From assembly GCF_017993425.1 (NCBI RefSeq), contig NZ_JAGOMQ010000031.1:1-51878 (forward strand): 51,878 bases of DNA, given 5' to 3'. The notes beneath the pieces are model-generated. The model ran no database searches. It had not been told where the DNA came from and saw only the letters and a program-made list of their open reading frames with translations. This stretch comes from Amaricoccus sp. Lineage in GTDB: Bacteria > Pseudomonadota > Alphaproteobacteria > Rhodobacterales > Rhodobacteraceae. Shown here piece after piece: positions 42,171 to 51,878 of the stretch; within the stretch, counting starts at the first letter, position 1; each line of letters begins with the position of its first letter. The translations under genes and the position numbers were made by a program.

Positions 42171-43369
42171 TTGGCAAAGCCCGAGAACCTGGCGGAGGCG
42201 CTGGCGTTCTTCGCCGCGACCTTTTCGTTCGTGGTCGGGCGGGAGAGGGTCGCGGTCGAGACGAGCTTGGGCCGGCGGCTTGCGGAGGGGGTGCTCGCGC
42301 CGGTGGACCTGCCGCGCTTCGACGCCGCGGCCATGGACGGCTTCGCGCTCAGGGCGGACGACCTGGCGCCGGGATCGCCCAGCCGCCTCCGGATCGCCGA
42401 GACCATCGCCGCCGGTCGCCCGCCGGCCCATGAGGTCCTGCGCGGCGAGGCCTCGCGGATTTTCACCGGCGCGATGATGCCCGCCGGCGCCGAGCGCGTG
42501 GTAATCTAGGATCTGTGCGCGGAGGTCGGCGGCGACGTTGTCGTCACCGCGCCGGAGGGCGCCAAGCCCCATGTCCGCCGCCGCGCCGAGGACGTGCGCC
42601 GGGGCGACATCGTGCTCTGGCCCGGCCAGCGCATCGGCGCGGCGCAGCTCGCCCTGCTTTACGCGCTGCAGGCGCCTGCGGTGACGGTCCACGCCCGCCT
42701 GCGGGTGGCGCTCGTCTCGGTCGGCGACGAGCTCCGGGGACGGCTTCGGCCGCCTCGGCCCCGGCGAGATCGCCGACAGCAACCGCCCGATGCTGCGCGC
42801 GATGCTCGCCGCCGCCGGCTGCGCCGTGCAGGACCTCGGCGTGCTGCCGGACGACCCCGACCGCATCCTCTCCGTGCTGATCGCCGCCGCGCAGGAGAAC
42901 GACCTGATCGTGACCAGTGGCGGCGCGTCGGCCGGCGGCGCCGACCACCTGCAGCGGTTGATCTCCCGGCGCGGCTGCCTCGAGTTCTGGAGGCTCGCGC
43001 TGCGGCCGGGCCGGCCGGTCGGCTTCGGCGACATCGACGACTGCCCGATCCTCGCGCTGCCCCGATGGCGGCGGCCGTCGCCTTCGCGCTTCTCGGCCGG
43101 CCGCTGGTGGCGAAGCTCTCCGGCGATCCCGCGGCGGATCCCGGCCGGACCGCCCTGCCGCTCGCGCGAACCGTCCGCAAGGCGGTGGCCATGTCCAGGT
43201 TCTGGCGGGGCGGCTGGAGCGGAACGGCGACGCCGGGATGGTCGCGCCGCTGCCAATCCAGGGATCCGCCAGCGTGATGGCTCTTGCGGGCGCCGACGGG
43301 TTCGTCGTTCTGCCGGAAGAGGCGACGGTGGTCGCGCGCGGCGATCCGGTCGATTTCGCGCCGTTCTGA
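42171..43369 (+). pseudogene. moeA: Decayed molybdopterin molybdotransferase
   Basis: A full-length MoeA homologue broken in several places. Intact MoeA inserts molybdate into molybdopterin. From a TTG at 42171 the frame reads RFDAAAMDGFALRADD and IFTGAMMPAGAE, then hits TAG at 42507-42509 in place of a coding codon. A frameshift near 42737 follows (DGFGRLGPGEIADSNRP is in the next frame). Near 43060 about seven bases are lost, removing the LPGNP motif. A further shift near 43200 leads to the end GDPVDFAPF. One nonsense codon and three shifts make it non-functional; another moeA presumably exists. Confidence 0.88.
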
Positions 43370-43606
43370 GATCGACGACGGTCGCCGCGGCGCGCGCTGC
43401 GCAGGTGACGACGCTATACAGTCCGGACAGCCATCGTTATGTTTGGTCGGCGCTAACGACGCGCGGCCCGCGACCTTTCCGAGACGGGCCGGACGATGTT
43501 GGAGCCGCCACGGCCGGGGCCGGTGGCGCACCCGCTCCGGCGGGGGCGCGAACAGCCTGCTTCGAGCCCGAGCCAAAAAAGCCGAAAGAGAACCAGGAGG
43601 AAGCCC

Positions 43607-45124
<1,518 letters not shown>

Positions 45125-45172
45125 TCGCGATCAGGGCCGGCCCGAGCGGCCGGTCCCTTCCGGGAGGTTGTC

Positions 45173-45520
45173 ATGGACAAGGTCACCGCGACACCCGCAG
45201 CGCTCGAGCTGCTCGCCGAGATCGTCGCCGAGCACGGGCCGGTGCTCTTCCACCAGTCCGGCGGCTGCTGCGACGGCTCGTCGCCGATGTGCTACCCGCA
45301 GGGCGAGTTCCTCGTCGGCGACGCCGACGTGAAGCTGGGCGAGATCGGCGGGATGCCGGTCTACATCAGCGGCCCGCAATACGAGGCCTGGAAGCACACC
45401 GACCTGATCATCGACGTGGTGCCGGGGCGCGGCGGCATGTTCTCGCTCGACAACGGCCGCGAGCGGCGGTTCCTGACCCGCTCGACGATCTGCGCCCTGC
45501 CGACGACGGCCGGGCGGTAG
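45173..45520 (+). CDS. DUF779 protein accompanying the aldehyde dehydrogenase
   Basis: A 115-residue protein of the DUF779 family. The cysteine cluster SGGCCDGSSPMCYP, the segment GDADVKLGEIGGMPVYIS and the QYEAWKHTDLIIDVVPGRGGMFSL segment are family hallmarks. Members are almost always next to ExaC/AldB-type aldehyde dehydrogenases, and their function is unknown; a metal- or thiol-based accessory role has been supposed. It shares the operon with the dehydrogenase and is convergent with the Rrf2 regulator, only four bases apart. Confidence 0.9.
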   Translation: MDKVTATPAALELLAEIVAEHGPVLFHQSGGCCDGSSPMCYPQGEFLVGDADVKLGEIGGMPVYISGPQYEAWKHTDLIIDVVPGRGGMFSLDNGRERRFLTRSTICALPTTAGR

Positions 45521-45524
45521 CGGC

Positions 45525-45962
45525 TCATGCGCCGCCGGCGACGGGAGCCATCCCGAAGTCGGCCGGACGCAGCGCCAGATCGTGGAGGCTGTGGGCGTCG
45601 AGCTCCTTCAGGAAGGCGAACATGGCGCCGGCAAGGATGCCGCGGAGGCGGCAGCGGGCGGTGATCCGGCAGCGGTTGTCCGAACCGAAGCATTCGACGA
45701 TCGCGAAATCGGGCTCGGTGGCACGCACGATGTCACCGAGCCGGATCTCCTGGACGGGCCGCGCGATCCTCAGCCCGCCCGACCTGCCGCGGACCGACGT
45801 CAGGAAACCACTCCGGCTGAGTAGGTTCGCCACCTTCATCAGGTGTGTCCGGGAGATGCCATAGGCCTCCGCCACCTCCTCGATCGTGACCAGCCGGTCG
45901 CCGTGGGCGGCCGCGTACATCATCATCCGGAGCGCGTAGTCCGTGAACTGGGTCAGGCGCAT
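45525..45962 (-). CDS. Rrf2-family regulator, NsrR-like
   Basis: A 145-residue iron-sulfur DNA-binding regulator. The winged helix (about 1-80) reads RLTQFTDYALRMMMYAA and YGISRTHLMKVANLLSRSGF, as in NsrR. Cys91, Cys98 and Cys104 (ECFGSDN-RC-RITARC-RL) match the NsrR cluster ligands that sense nitric oxide. The ATG at 45962 is used because it begins the conserved MRLTQFTDYAL; longer frames extend into the divergent promoter. It faces the metal-transport operon starting at 46111, with an 18-bp inverted repeat between them, so it probably represses that operon. Confidence 0.9.
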   Translation of the reverse strand: MRLTQFTDYALRMMMYAAAHGDRLVTIEEVAEAYGISRTHLMKVANLLSRSGFLTSVRGRSGGLRIARPVQEIRLGDIVRATEPDFAIVECFGSDNRCRITARCRLRGILAGAMFAFLKELDAHSLHDLALRPADFGMAPVAGGA

Positions 45963-46078
45963 GGCTTGGCGCTCCGCGTAGGTCTCGTGTTCCCGATGCC
46001 GGCACCGGTCGCCGGCCCGCCAGCCGCCGCCATCGGTCCCTCCGATTGACACCCCGACCGCGATATGATGACTTCAAT

Positions 46079-46096
46079 ATGTATCATTGGATACAT
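46079..46096. promoter_or_regulatory. 18-bp inverted repeat, candidate Rrf2/NsrR operator
   Basis: ATGTATC and GATACAT flank ATTG, a perfect 7-4-7 inverted repeat, 15 bases before the start codon of the 80-aa protein. The ATGYAT/ATRCAT arms recall NsrR half-sites. A TTGACA at 46046-46051 lies upstream. Binding here would block transcription of the metal-transport operon. Confidence 0.65.
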
Positions 46097-46110
46097 CGGG
46101 GAGGGGTTGC

Positions 46111-46353
46111 ATGGACACGATCACACAGCCTGTCACGCTCACCAAGCGCTGCAAGATCCACGGCATCGACCTCCCGAGAGAAGGCGCGCGGACGGCGCGG
46201 TTCCTTGAGGCCTTCCCGGAGGCCTTCTACGACGAGGAAGCCGGCGAGTGGCGGATCGTCTGGGAGAAGGGGCATTTCGCCGAGTCGAACGCCCGCATCG
46301 AGGCCTTCTTCGCCGACAACGGTGTGAGCACCGTCCAAGTCGACCGATGCTGA
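46111..46353 (+). CDS. Unknown 80-residue protein heading the metal-transport operon
   Basis: I do not recognise this protein. It is a small soluble, acidic polypeptide with no signal peptide or membrane segment and cysteines at 14 and 80 (KRCKIHGIDL and a terminal DRC). The ATG at 46111 has a strong GGGGAGGGG site upstream, and the stop overlaps the permease start by seven bases, so it is clearly expressed with the transporter. Its position as first gene after the inverted repeat suggests a small regulator, metallochaperone or partner of the DUF364 protein. All of these are inference. Confidence 0.75.
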   Translation: MDTITQPVTLTKRCKIHGIDLPREGARTARFLEAFPEAFYDEEAGEWRIVWEKGHFAESNARIEAFFADNGVSTVQVDRC

Positions 46354-47405
46354 CCCGCGCCGCCGCGGCCGATACGCCGCGGCGGCCGGCCCGGGGGCGG
46401 GGGCAGGAACGGATCGTGCTCGTCGCCCTGCTGGGCGCGCTCGCCGCAGTGGCGGTGCTGTCGCTCGGCATGGGCCGGGTGTCGATCCCGCCTGGAACCG
46501 TGCTCGCGATCCTCGCCTCGCGCGTCGTCCCGATCGAGCCAACCTGGGATTCCTCGGCCGAGTTGATCGTCCTCAACGTGCGCCTGCCGCGCATCTGCGC
46601 CGCCGTCATGGTCGGCGCCGCGCTCGCGGCGGCCGGGGCCGCGTACCAGAACCTCTTCCGCAACCCGATCGTCTCGCCCGACATCCTCGGGGTATCCGCC
46701 GGCGCCGGCTTCGGGGCGTCGCTCGCGGTCATGCTCAACCTCGGCGGCCTCGGCATCCAGGGCCTGGCCTTCGCCTCGGGCCTCGTGGCCGTCGCGCTCT
46801 GCTTCTCGATCGGGCAGGCGATCAACCGGCATTCCCTGATCGTGCTGGTGCTGGTGGGCGTGGTGATCGCCGCCTTCTTCCAGGCGCTGATCTCGATCCT
46901 GAAGATCATCGCCGACCCGGTGAACGTGCTGCCGGTCATCACCTTCTGGCTGCTCGGCGGGCTGAACAAGATCACCCCGGGCGACCTGCCGCTGGCCGGC
47001 GGCGTCATCGCCGCGAGCCTCGGCCTGCTCTTCGCGCTGCGCTGGCAGATCAACGTGATGAGCCTCGGCGCCGAGGAGGCGCGCGCGCTCGGCGTCAACG
47101 TCGCGGCGACGCGGCTCATGCTCGTGCTCGCCGCCACGCTGATGACGGCGGCGGCGGTCTCGATCTCCGGCATCATCGGCTGGGTCGGCCTGGTGGTGCC
47201 GCACATCGGCCGCATCCTGGTCGGGCCGAGCTTCGACCGCCTGCTGCCGGTCACCATCGTGACCGGCGGCCTCTTCCTGCTCGTGGTCGACGACTTCTCC
47301 CGCGCCGTCGCGTCGATGGAGATCCCGCTCGGCATCACCACCAGCGTGATCGGGGCGCCGCTCTTCATCTTCCTCCTGCTCAGGACGCGAGCGGCATGGG
47401 CGTGA
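46347..47405 (+). CDS. FecCD-family metal-chelate ABC permease
   Basis: A 352-residue inner-membrane permease with about ten hydrophobic segments, of the BtuC/FecCD family that imports siderophores, heme, cobalamin or other metal chelates. NVRLPRICAAVMVGAALAAAG, FRNPIVSPDILGVSAGAGFGA, WLLGGLNKIT, EEARALGVNV and GWVGLVVPHIGR are the classic motifs. A single permease gene implies a homodimer. It overlaps the 80-aa gene by seven bases and the ATPase gene by ten. The metal complex it carries is unknown. Confidence 0.95.
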   Translation: MLTRAAAADTPRRPARGRGQERIVLVALLGALAAVAVLSLGMGRVSIPPGTVLAILASRVVPIEPTWDSSAELIVLNVRLPRICAAVMVGAALAAAGAAYQNLFRNPIVSPDILGVSAGAGFGASLAVMLNLGGLGIQGLAFASGLVAVALCFSIGQAINRHSLIVLVLVGVVIAAFFQALISILKIIADPVNVLPVITFWLLGGLNKITPGDLPLAGGVIAASLGLLFALRWQINVMSLGAEEARALGVNVAATRLMLVLAATLMTAAAVSISGIIGWVGLVVPHIGRILVGPSFDRLLPVTIVTGGLFLLVVDDFSRAVASMEIPLGITTSVIGAPLFIFLLLRTRAAWA

Positions 47406-48214
47406 TGCTCCGCGTCGAGGACCTCGCCTTCGCCTTCCCCGACCAGGGCCGGCGGCTGGAGCAGATCGGCTTCGAGCTCGCGTGCGGCGACGTCCTCTGC
47501 GTGCTCGGCCCGAACGGCGCGGGCAAGACGACGCTCCTGCGCTGCCTCTTCGGCAACCTGACGCCGTCCGCCGGCGCGATCACCATCGACGGCGCGGCCG
47601 TCGGCGCGCTCAGCGCACGCGAGCTCGCCCGCAAGGTCGCCTATGTCCCGCAATCGAGCCAGTCCGTCTTCGGCCATCTGGTGCTTGACATGGTACTGAT
47701 GGGCCGCTCGGCGCACCTGCCGATGTTCGAGACGCCGGCCACCGGCGACGTCGCCGTCGCCGAGCAGGCGCTGGAGCGGGTCGGCATCGGCCATCTCGCC
47801 GGGCGGCAGTTCGCCACGGTCAGCGGCGGCGAGCGCCAGCTCTGCCTGCTCGCCCGGGCGCTGGCGCAGGAGGCGCCGGTGCTGATCCTCGACGAGCCGG
47901 CGGCGAGCCTCGACTTCGGCAACCAGATCCGCATCCTCGACATCGTCGCCGAGCTCGCGGGCAGCGGCTACGCGGTGCTGATGACCACCCACCATCCCGA
48001 CCACGCGCTGCTGGTCGGCAGCCGGGTGCTCGCGCTCAAGGAGGGCCGTGTCTTCGGCAGCGGCGCGCCGGACCTCCTGCTCTCGGCCGACTTCCTGTCC
48101 GGCCTCTACGACGCGCCCGTCCGCATCATCCGCGACCGCGACGGGACACCGGCCTGCATCCCCGCCCTCGCCAGCCGTTCAATGGAGCCTCGACCATGTC
48201 TCAGCGCATCCTGA
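47396..48214 (+). CDS. FepC-type metal-chelate ABC ATPase
   Basis: A 272-residue ATPase of the metal-chelate class. Walker A GPNGAGKTT, Q-loop YVPQSSQSVFG, signature VSGGERQLCLLAR, Walker B VLILDEPAASLDFGNQ and the TTHHPDHAL H-loop are in the standard order. The ATG at 47396 lies inside the permease 3' end; a second ATG at 47405 is also possible. The 3' end overlaps the binding-protein gene by 19 bases. It energises the FecCD permease. Confidence 0.95.
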   Translation: MGVMLRVEDLAFAFPDQGRRLEQIGFELACGDVLCVLGPNGAGKTTLLRCLFGNLTPSAGAITIDGAAVGALSARELARKVAYVPQSSQSVFGHLVLDMVLMGRSAHLPMFETPATGDVAVAEQALERVGIGHLAGRQFATVSGGERQLCLLARALAQEAPVLILDEPAASLDFGNQIRILDIVAELAGSGYAVLMTTHHPDHALLVGSRVLALKEGRVFGSGAPDLLLSADFLSGLYDAPVRIIRDRDGTPACIPALASRSMEPRPCLSAS

Positions 48215-49209
48215 CCCTCCTTGCCGGCGCCTGCCTGCTGGCCACCGCCCAGGCTGCGCCCGCGGGCGAGATCACCGACATGACCGGCCGCAGCGTGACC
48301 GTGCCCGACGAGATCGGGCGGGTGATCACCCTCGGCTCGGTGCCGGTGATCAACAGCTTCGTCTTCACGGCCGGCAAGGCCGACACGGTCGTAAGCGGGC
48401 TGCCGCAGCGCTTCGTCGACGCCGGGCGCTGGACCTACCAGTACGTCTTCGCGCCGCAGCTCGCGGATGCGCCCGACCTGCAGGACGCCAACTACGCCCC
48501 CGACATCGAGCGCATCCTGCAGGCGAAGCCCGACGTCGCGCTGTCCTTCGAGACCGACACCGCCGAGATCCTCGAGGCCAACGGCGTGCCGACGGTGCTC
48601 CTGCGCATCCAGAAGCCCGAGGACGTCAAGGCCGGCGTCGCGCTCGTGGGCGAGGTGCTCGGCAACCCAGAGATCGGCGAGAAGTACGCCGCCTTCTTCG
48701 ACGCCACCCTCGCCCGCGTCGAGGAGAAGGTGACGGCGATCCCGCCGGAGGAACGGCCGCGCGTCCTCTACATCAACCCGGCCAACATGACCCAGCCGCA
48801 TCTCGTCGCCGAATGGTGGATCACCGCGGCAGGCGGCGACAGCGTCACCGATGACGGCCGCACCCAGGAGGTGCTGTCACTCTCGACCGAGGTGGTCGTC
48901 GGCGCCGATCCCGACGTCATCATTCTCGGCGACCCGAAGCATCTCGACGCGCTGACGTCGGACGCCACGCTGTCCCAGCTCCGGGCCGTACAGGAGGGCG
49001 CCATCCTGGTCACCCCTATCGGCGCCCATATCTGGGGCAACCGCACGGTCGAGCAGCCGCTGACCGTGCTCTGGGCGGCGACCAGGCTTCACCCTGACGT
49101 CTTCCCGGAGGCCGAGCTGATCGAGGAGGTGCGGAACTTCTACGCGACGTTCTTCCGCATCGAGTTGACCGACGAGCAGATCGCCAGGATGCTCAGTGGA
49201 ACGATGTGA
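48196..49209 (+). CDS. Metal-chelate periplasmic binding protein (FepB/BtuF family)
   Basis: A 337-residue periplasmic protein. A signal peptide of about 24 residues is followed by the family start ITDMTGRSVTVPDEIGRVITLG and then DIERILQAKPDVALSF, GVPTVLLRI and VVGADPDVIILGD. It belongs to the class III binding proteins for siderophores, heme, cobalamin or tungstate/molybdate-like metal complexes. Its ligand pocket residues cannot be assigned. It overlaps the ATPase gene by 19 bases and is followed closely by the DUF364 gene. Confidence 0.93.
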   Translation: MSQRILTLLAGACLLATAQAAPAGEITDMTGRSVTVPDEIGRVITLGSVPVINSFVFTAGKADTVVSGLPQRFVDAGRWTYQYVFAPQLADAPDLQDANYAPDIERILQAKPDVALSFETDTAEILEANGVPTVLLRIQKPEDVKAGVALVGEVLGNPEIGEKYAAFFDATLARVEEKVTAIPPEERPRVLYINPANMTQPHLVAEWWITAAGGDSVTDDGRTQEVLSLSTEVVVGADPDVIILGDPKHLDALTSDATLSQLRAVQEGAILVTPIGAHIWGNRTVEQPLTVLWAATRLHPDVFPEAELIEEVRNFYATFFRIELTDEQIARMLSGTM

Positions 49210-49235
49210 GGCGCCCCGTCGACGGAGGAGCGGCC

Positions 49236-50105
49236 GTGGCGAACGCCATCCTGACGAAGACGGTCGAGATCGTGCGGGCCGAGCTCGGGGCCATGCTCGA
49301 CGACATCGTGGTGGAGCGGGCCGTCATCGGCCTGTTCTTCACCGGGGTGAAGCTCTCGACCGGCCACGCCGGCGCCTGCGCCACGCCGATCAAGGAGATC
49401 CCCCAGGCGGTCTGCTGCCCGAGCTCGGCCATGGCGATGCCCTTCCCCGGAAAGCTCCGAGGCCGCCGCGCCGCCGGCCTGCTCGACGAGACGACGGCGT
49501 CGGTCGGCATCCGCCGCGCCGTCGGCATCGCGACGCTGAACGCGCTGGCCGAGATCGCCGCGGAGCGCCGGGGACGCGAGGACTTCGACCTCGTCGAGCG
49601 GCTCGACGCCTTTGACGCGGCCGGGATCGCGTCCCACGAGACCGTGGTCGTGGTTGGGGCCTTTGTCCCCTTCCTGCGCGAGCTGCGCAAGCTCGGCGCC
49701 CGGCACTTCGTGCTCGAGAAGGATCCCGCGACGCTGAAGCCGCACGAGTTGCCGCATTTCCGTCCGGCCGAGGAGGCCCCGGCGGTGGTTCCCGAGGCCG
49801 ACGTGCTGATCGTCACCGGAACCACGCTGGTCAACGACACCCTCGGCGAGCTGCTCGCCCTGGCGCGGCCGGAGGCGCGGATCGTGGTCGTCGGCCCGAC
49901 GGTCACGATGATCCCGGACGCCTTCTTCGAGGCTCGCTGCAACGTCCTCGGCGGCGTCCGGGTGACCGACCCCGACACCTTCCTCGACATCCTGGCCGAG
50001 GGCGGCTCGGGCTACCACTTCTTCGGCCGCTCGGCGACGAAGATCGTCCTGCGCCGACAGCCGGCGCTGCGCACGGCGGACGAGACGTCGGCCCTCTCCG
50101 CGTGA
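49236..50105 (+). CDS. DUF364 (putative heavy-metal chelation) protein
   Basis: A 289-residue cytosolic protein. Residues about 10-95 form the DUF4213 segment (GLFFTGVKLSTGHAGACATP, then CCPSSAMAMPFPG); residues about 125-260 form the Rossmann-like DUF364 domain (VVVVGAFVPFLREL, VLIVTGTTLVNDTL, VVVGPTVTMIPDAFF). The family is annotated as putative heavy-metal chelation and often lies beside metal ABC transporters. Conserved cysteines (CATP, VCCPS) could bind metal. The GTG at 49236, with GGAGGAG five bases upstream, is preferred over a GTG overlapping the previous stop codon. It is the last gene of the operon. Confidence 0.88.
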   Translation: MANAILTKTVEIVRAELGAMLDDIVVERAVIGLFFTGVKLSTGHAGACATPIKEIPQAVCCPSSAMAMPFPGKLRGRRAAGLLDETTASVGIRRAVGIATLNALAEIAAERRGREDFDLVERLDAFDAAGIASHETVVVVGAFVPFLRELRKLGARHFVLEKDPATLKPHELPHFRPAEEAPAVVPEADVLIVTGTTLVNDTLGELLALARPEARIVVVGPTVTMIPDAFFEARCNVLGGVRVTDPDTFLDILAEGGSGYHFFGRSATKIVLRRQPALRTADETSALSA

Positions 50106-50199
50106 GACGACCACATCCCGAACCGCAGCGCGGCGTTGATGTCCTTCCCCTTGTCTGCGGACACCGTCTCGGCCATGAAACGATGAGCCCGGCGGCGCG

Positions 50200-50238
50200 T
50201 CCGAAGGCCGGCCCATGCGACACGGGCCGGCCTTCGGA
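50200..50238 (+). terminator. Strong hairpin after the metal-transport operon
   Basis: A perfect 15-bp stem (TCCGAAGGCCGGCCC with GGGCCGGCCTTCGGA) around a nine-base loop, about 95 bases past the DUF364 stop. No T-run follows, but its length and position fit a terminator that separates the operon from the pseudogene. Confidence 0.65.
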
Positions 50239-50262
50239 TGTCCCTGGAACTGGATAAGCCCG

Positions 50263-51719
<1,457 letters not shown>

Positions 51720-51753
51720 CGAGGGCTGCACCCGCCTCGCGGAGGGACTAGTC

Positions 51754-51878
51754 TAGAGCGATAGCCGATCATTCTGGATCGTATCCGCAGGCGGCGAAAT
51801 AGTTGGCGAACTCGGCTTGGCGGAAGGCGTCGAGGCCACGCCCGATGGCGCTCCATAATCCGTCGACGGTGCGCTCGG
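51754..51878 (-). mobile_element. End of an IS630-family insertion sequence (continues off the right edge)
   Basis: The element begins near the TA inside CTAG at 51753-51756, the usual IS630 target, and contains the 3' end of its transposase. Only this terminus lies in the window, so the inverted repeat cannot be verified against its partner. It abuts the decayed aldehyde dehydrogenase. Confidence 0.7.
51769..51878 (-). CDS. IS630-family transposase, C-terminal fragment
   Basis: The last 35 residues, read on the minus strand, are ERTVDGLWSAIGRGLDAF then RQAEFANYFAACGYDPE and a stop. The pattern W-x-x-x-G-R...ECxNYFxACGYD is the conserved end of IS630/Tc1-type DDE transposases of alphaproteobacteria. 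The catalytic domain lies beyond the window edge, so it cannot be told whether the gene is intact. Confidence 0.8.
   Translation of the reverse strand, partial: ERTVDGLWSAIGRGLDAFRQAEFANYFAACGYDPE

Noticed and set aside
43370-43606. Sigma-54 promoter before the aldehyde dehydrogenase gene, as in some ExaC-type loci.
   Set aside because: The TGGC...C sequence near 43525 lacks the TTGC element at the correct spacing.

Overview
The window is very GC-rich and densely coded, with many ATGA/GTGA start-stop overlaps, solute-binding-protein ABC systems and SDR oxidoreductases. The partial EF-Tu at the left edge and the overall gene style suggest an alphaproteobacterium, most likely Rhodobacterales-like; this assignment is inference. 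No rRNA, tRNA or CRISPR array was seen. Most of the window is accessory catabolic DNA arranged as divergent regulator/operon blocks, scattered with decayed genes.

Layout. 1-3.9 kb: tuf start; a thiol-peroxidase-like CMD protein facing a BigR/SqrR-type ArsR repressor plus a membrane rhodanese (a persulfide-response module); then a DeoR regulator and an MFS transporter, preceded by four perfect 10-bp repeats. 3.9-6.4 kb: phosphomannomutase, a gene graveyard (sugar-transferase and phage relics), and a half-size EamA transporter. 6.7-13.1 kb: a GlnH-type amino-acid ABC transporter with a C45 acyltransferase/hydrolase and an RpiR regulator, divergent from a class-III aminotransferase plus a BKACE enzyme with an altered C-terminus; together these look like uptake, deamination and cleavage of an amino acid that gives a beta-keto acid. 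13.3-19.7 kb: a betaine-type ABC transporter with a fused double permease, two paralogous SDRs (one frameshifted) and a FadR-type GntR regulator, with an inverted-repeat operator.

20-35.8 kb is the largest unit: eleven minus-strand genes (glycerol-dehydrogenase-like, SDR, cupin isomerase, AroE-like, UlaG-like, RpiR, DeoC, FGGY kinase, SDR, MDR reductase, GlcD-like oxidase) divergent from a ribose-type ABC transporter and another SDR. The 193-bp divergent control region holds promoter elements for both directions and two related 15-bp candidate operators. No standard pathway uses this set of enzymes, so the substrate (a sugar, polyol or cyclitol) is open.

36-41 kb: an OmpR-type two-component system followed by a lipid A sugar-modification module (LAB_N protein, ArnT-like GT39, DPM-type GT2). 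41-43.4 kb: trmO, an unknown 129-aa protein and a decayed moeA. 43.6-45.5 kb: an aldehyde dehydrogenase with its DUF779 partner. 45.5-50.1 kb: an NsrR-like Rrf2 regulator facing an operon of an unknown 80-aa protein, a FecBCD-type metal-chelate ABC transporter and a DUF364 protein, with an 18-bp inverted repeat between them. This is the best candidate here for an undescribed, redox- or NO-controlled metal-uptake system. The right edge holds an aldehyde-dehydrogenase pseudogene and the end of an IS630-family element.
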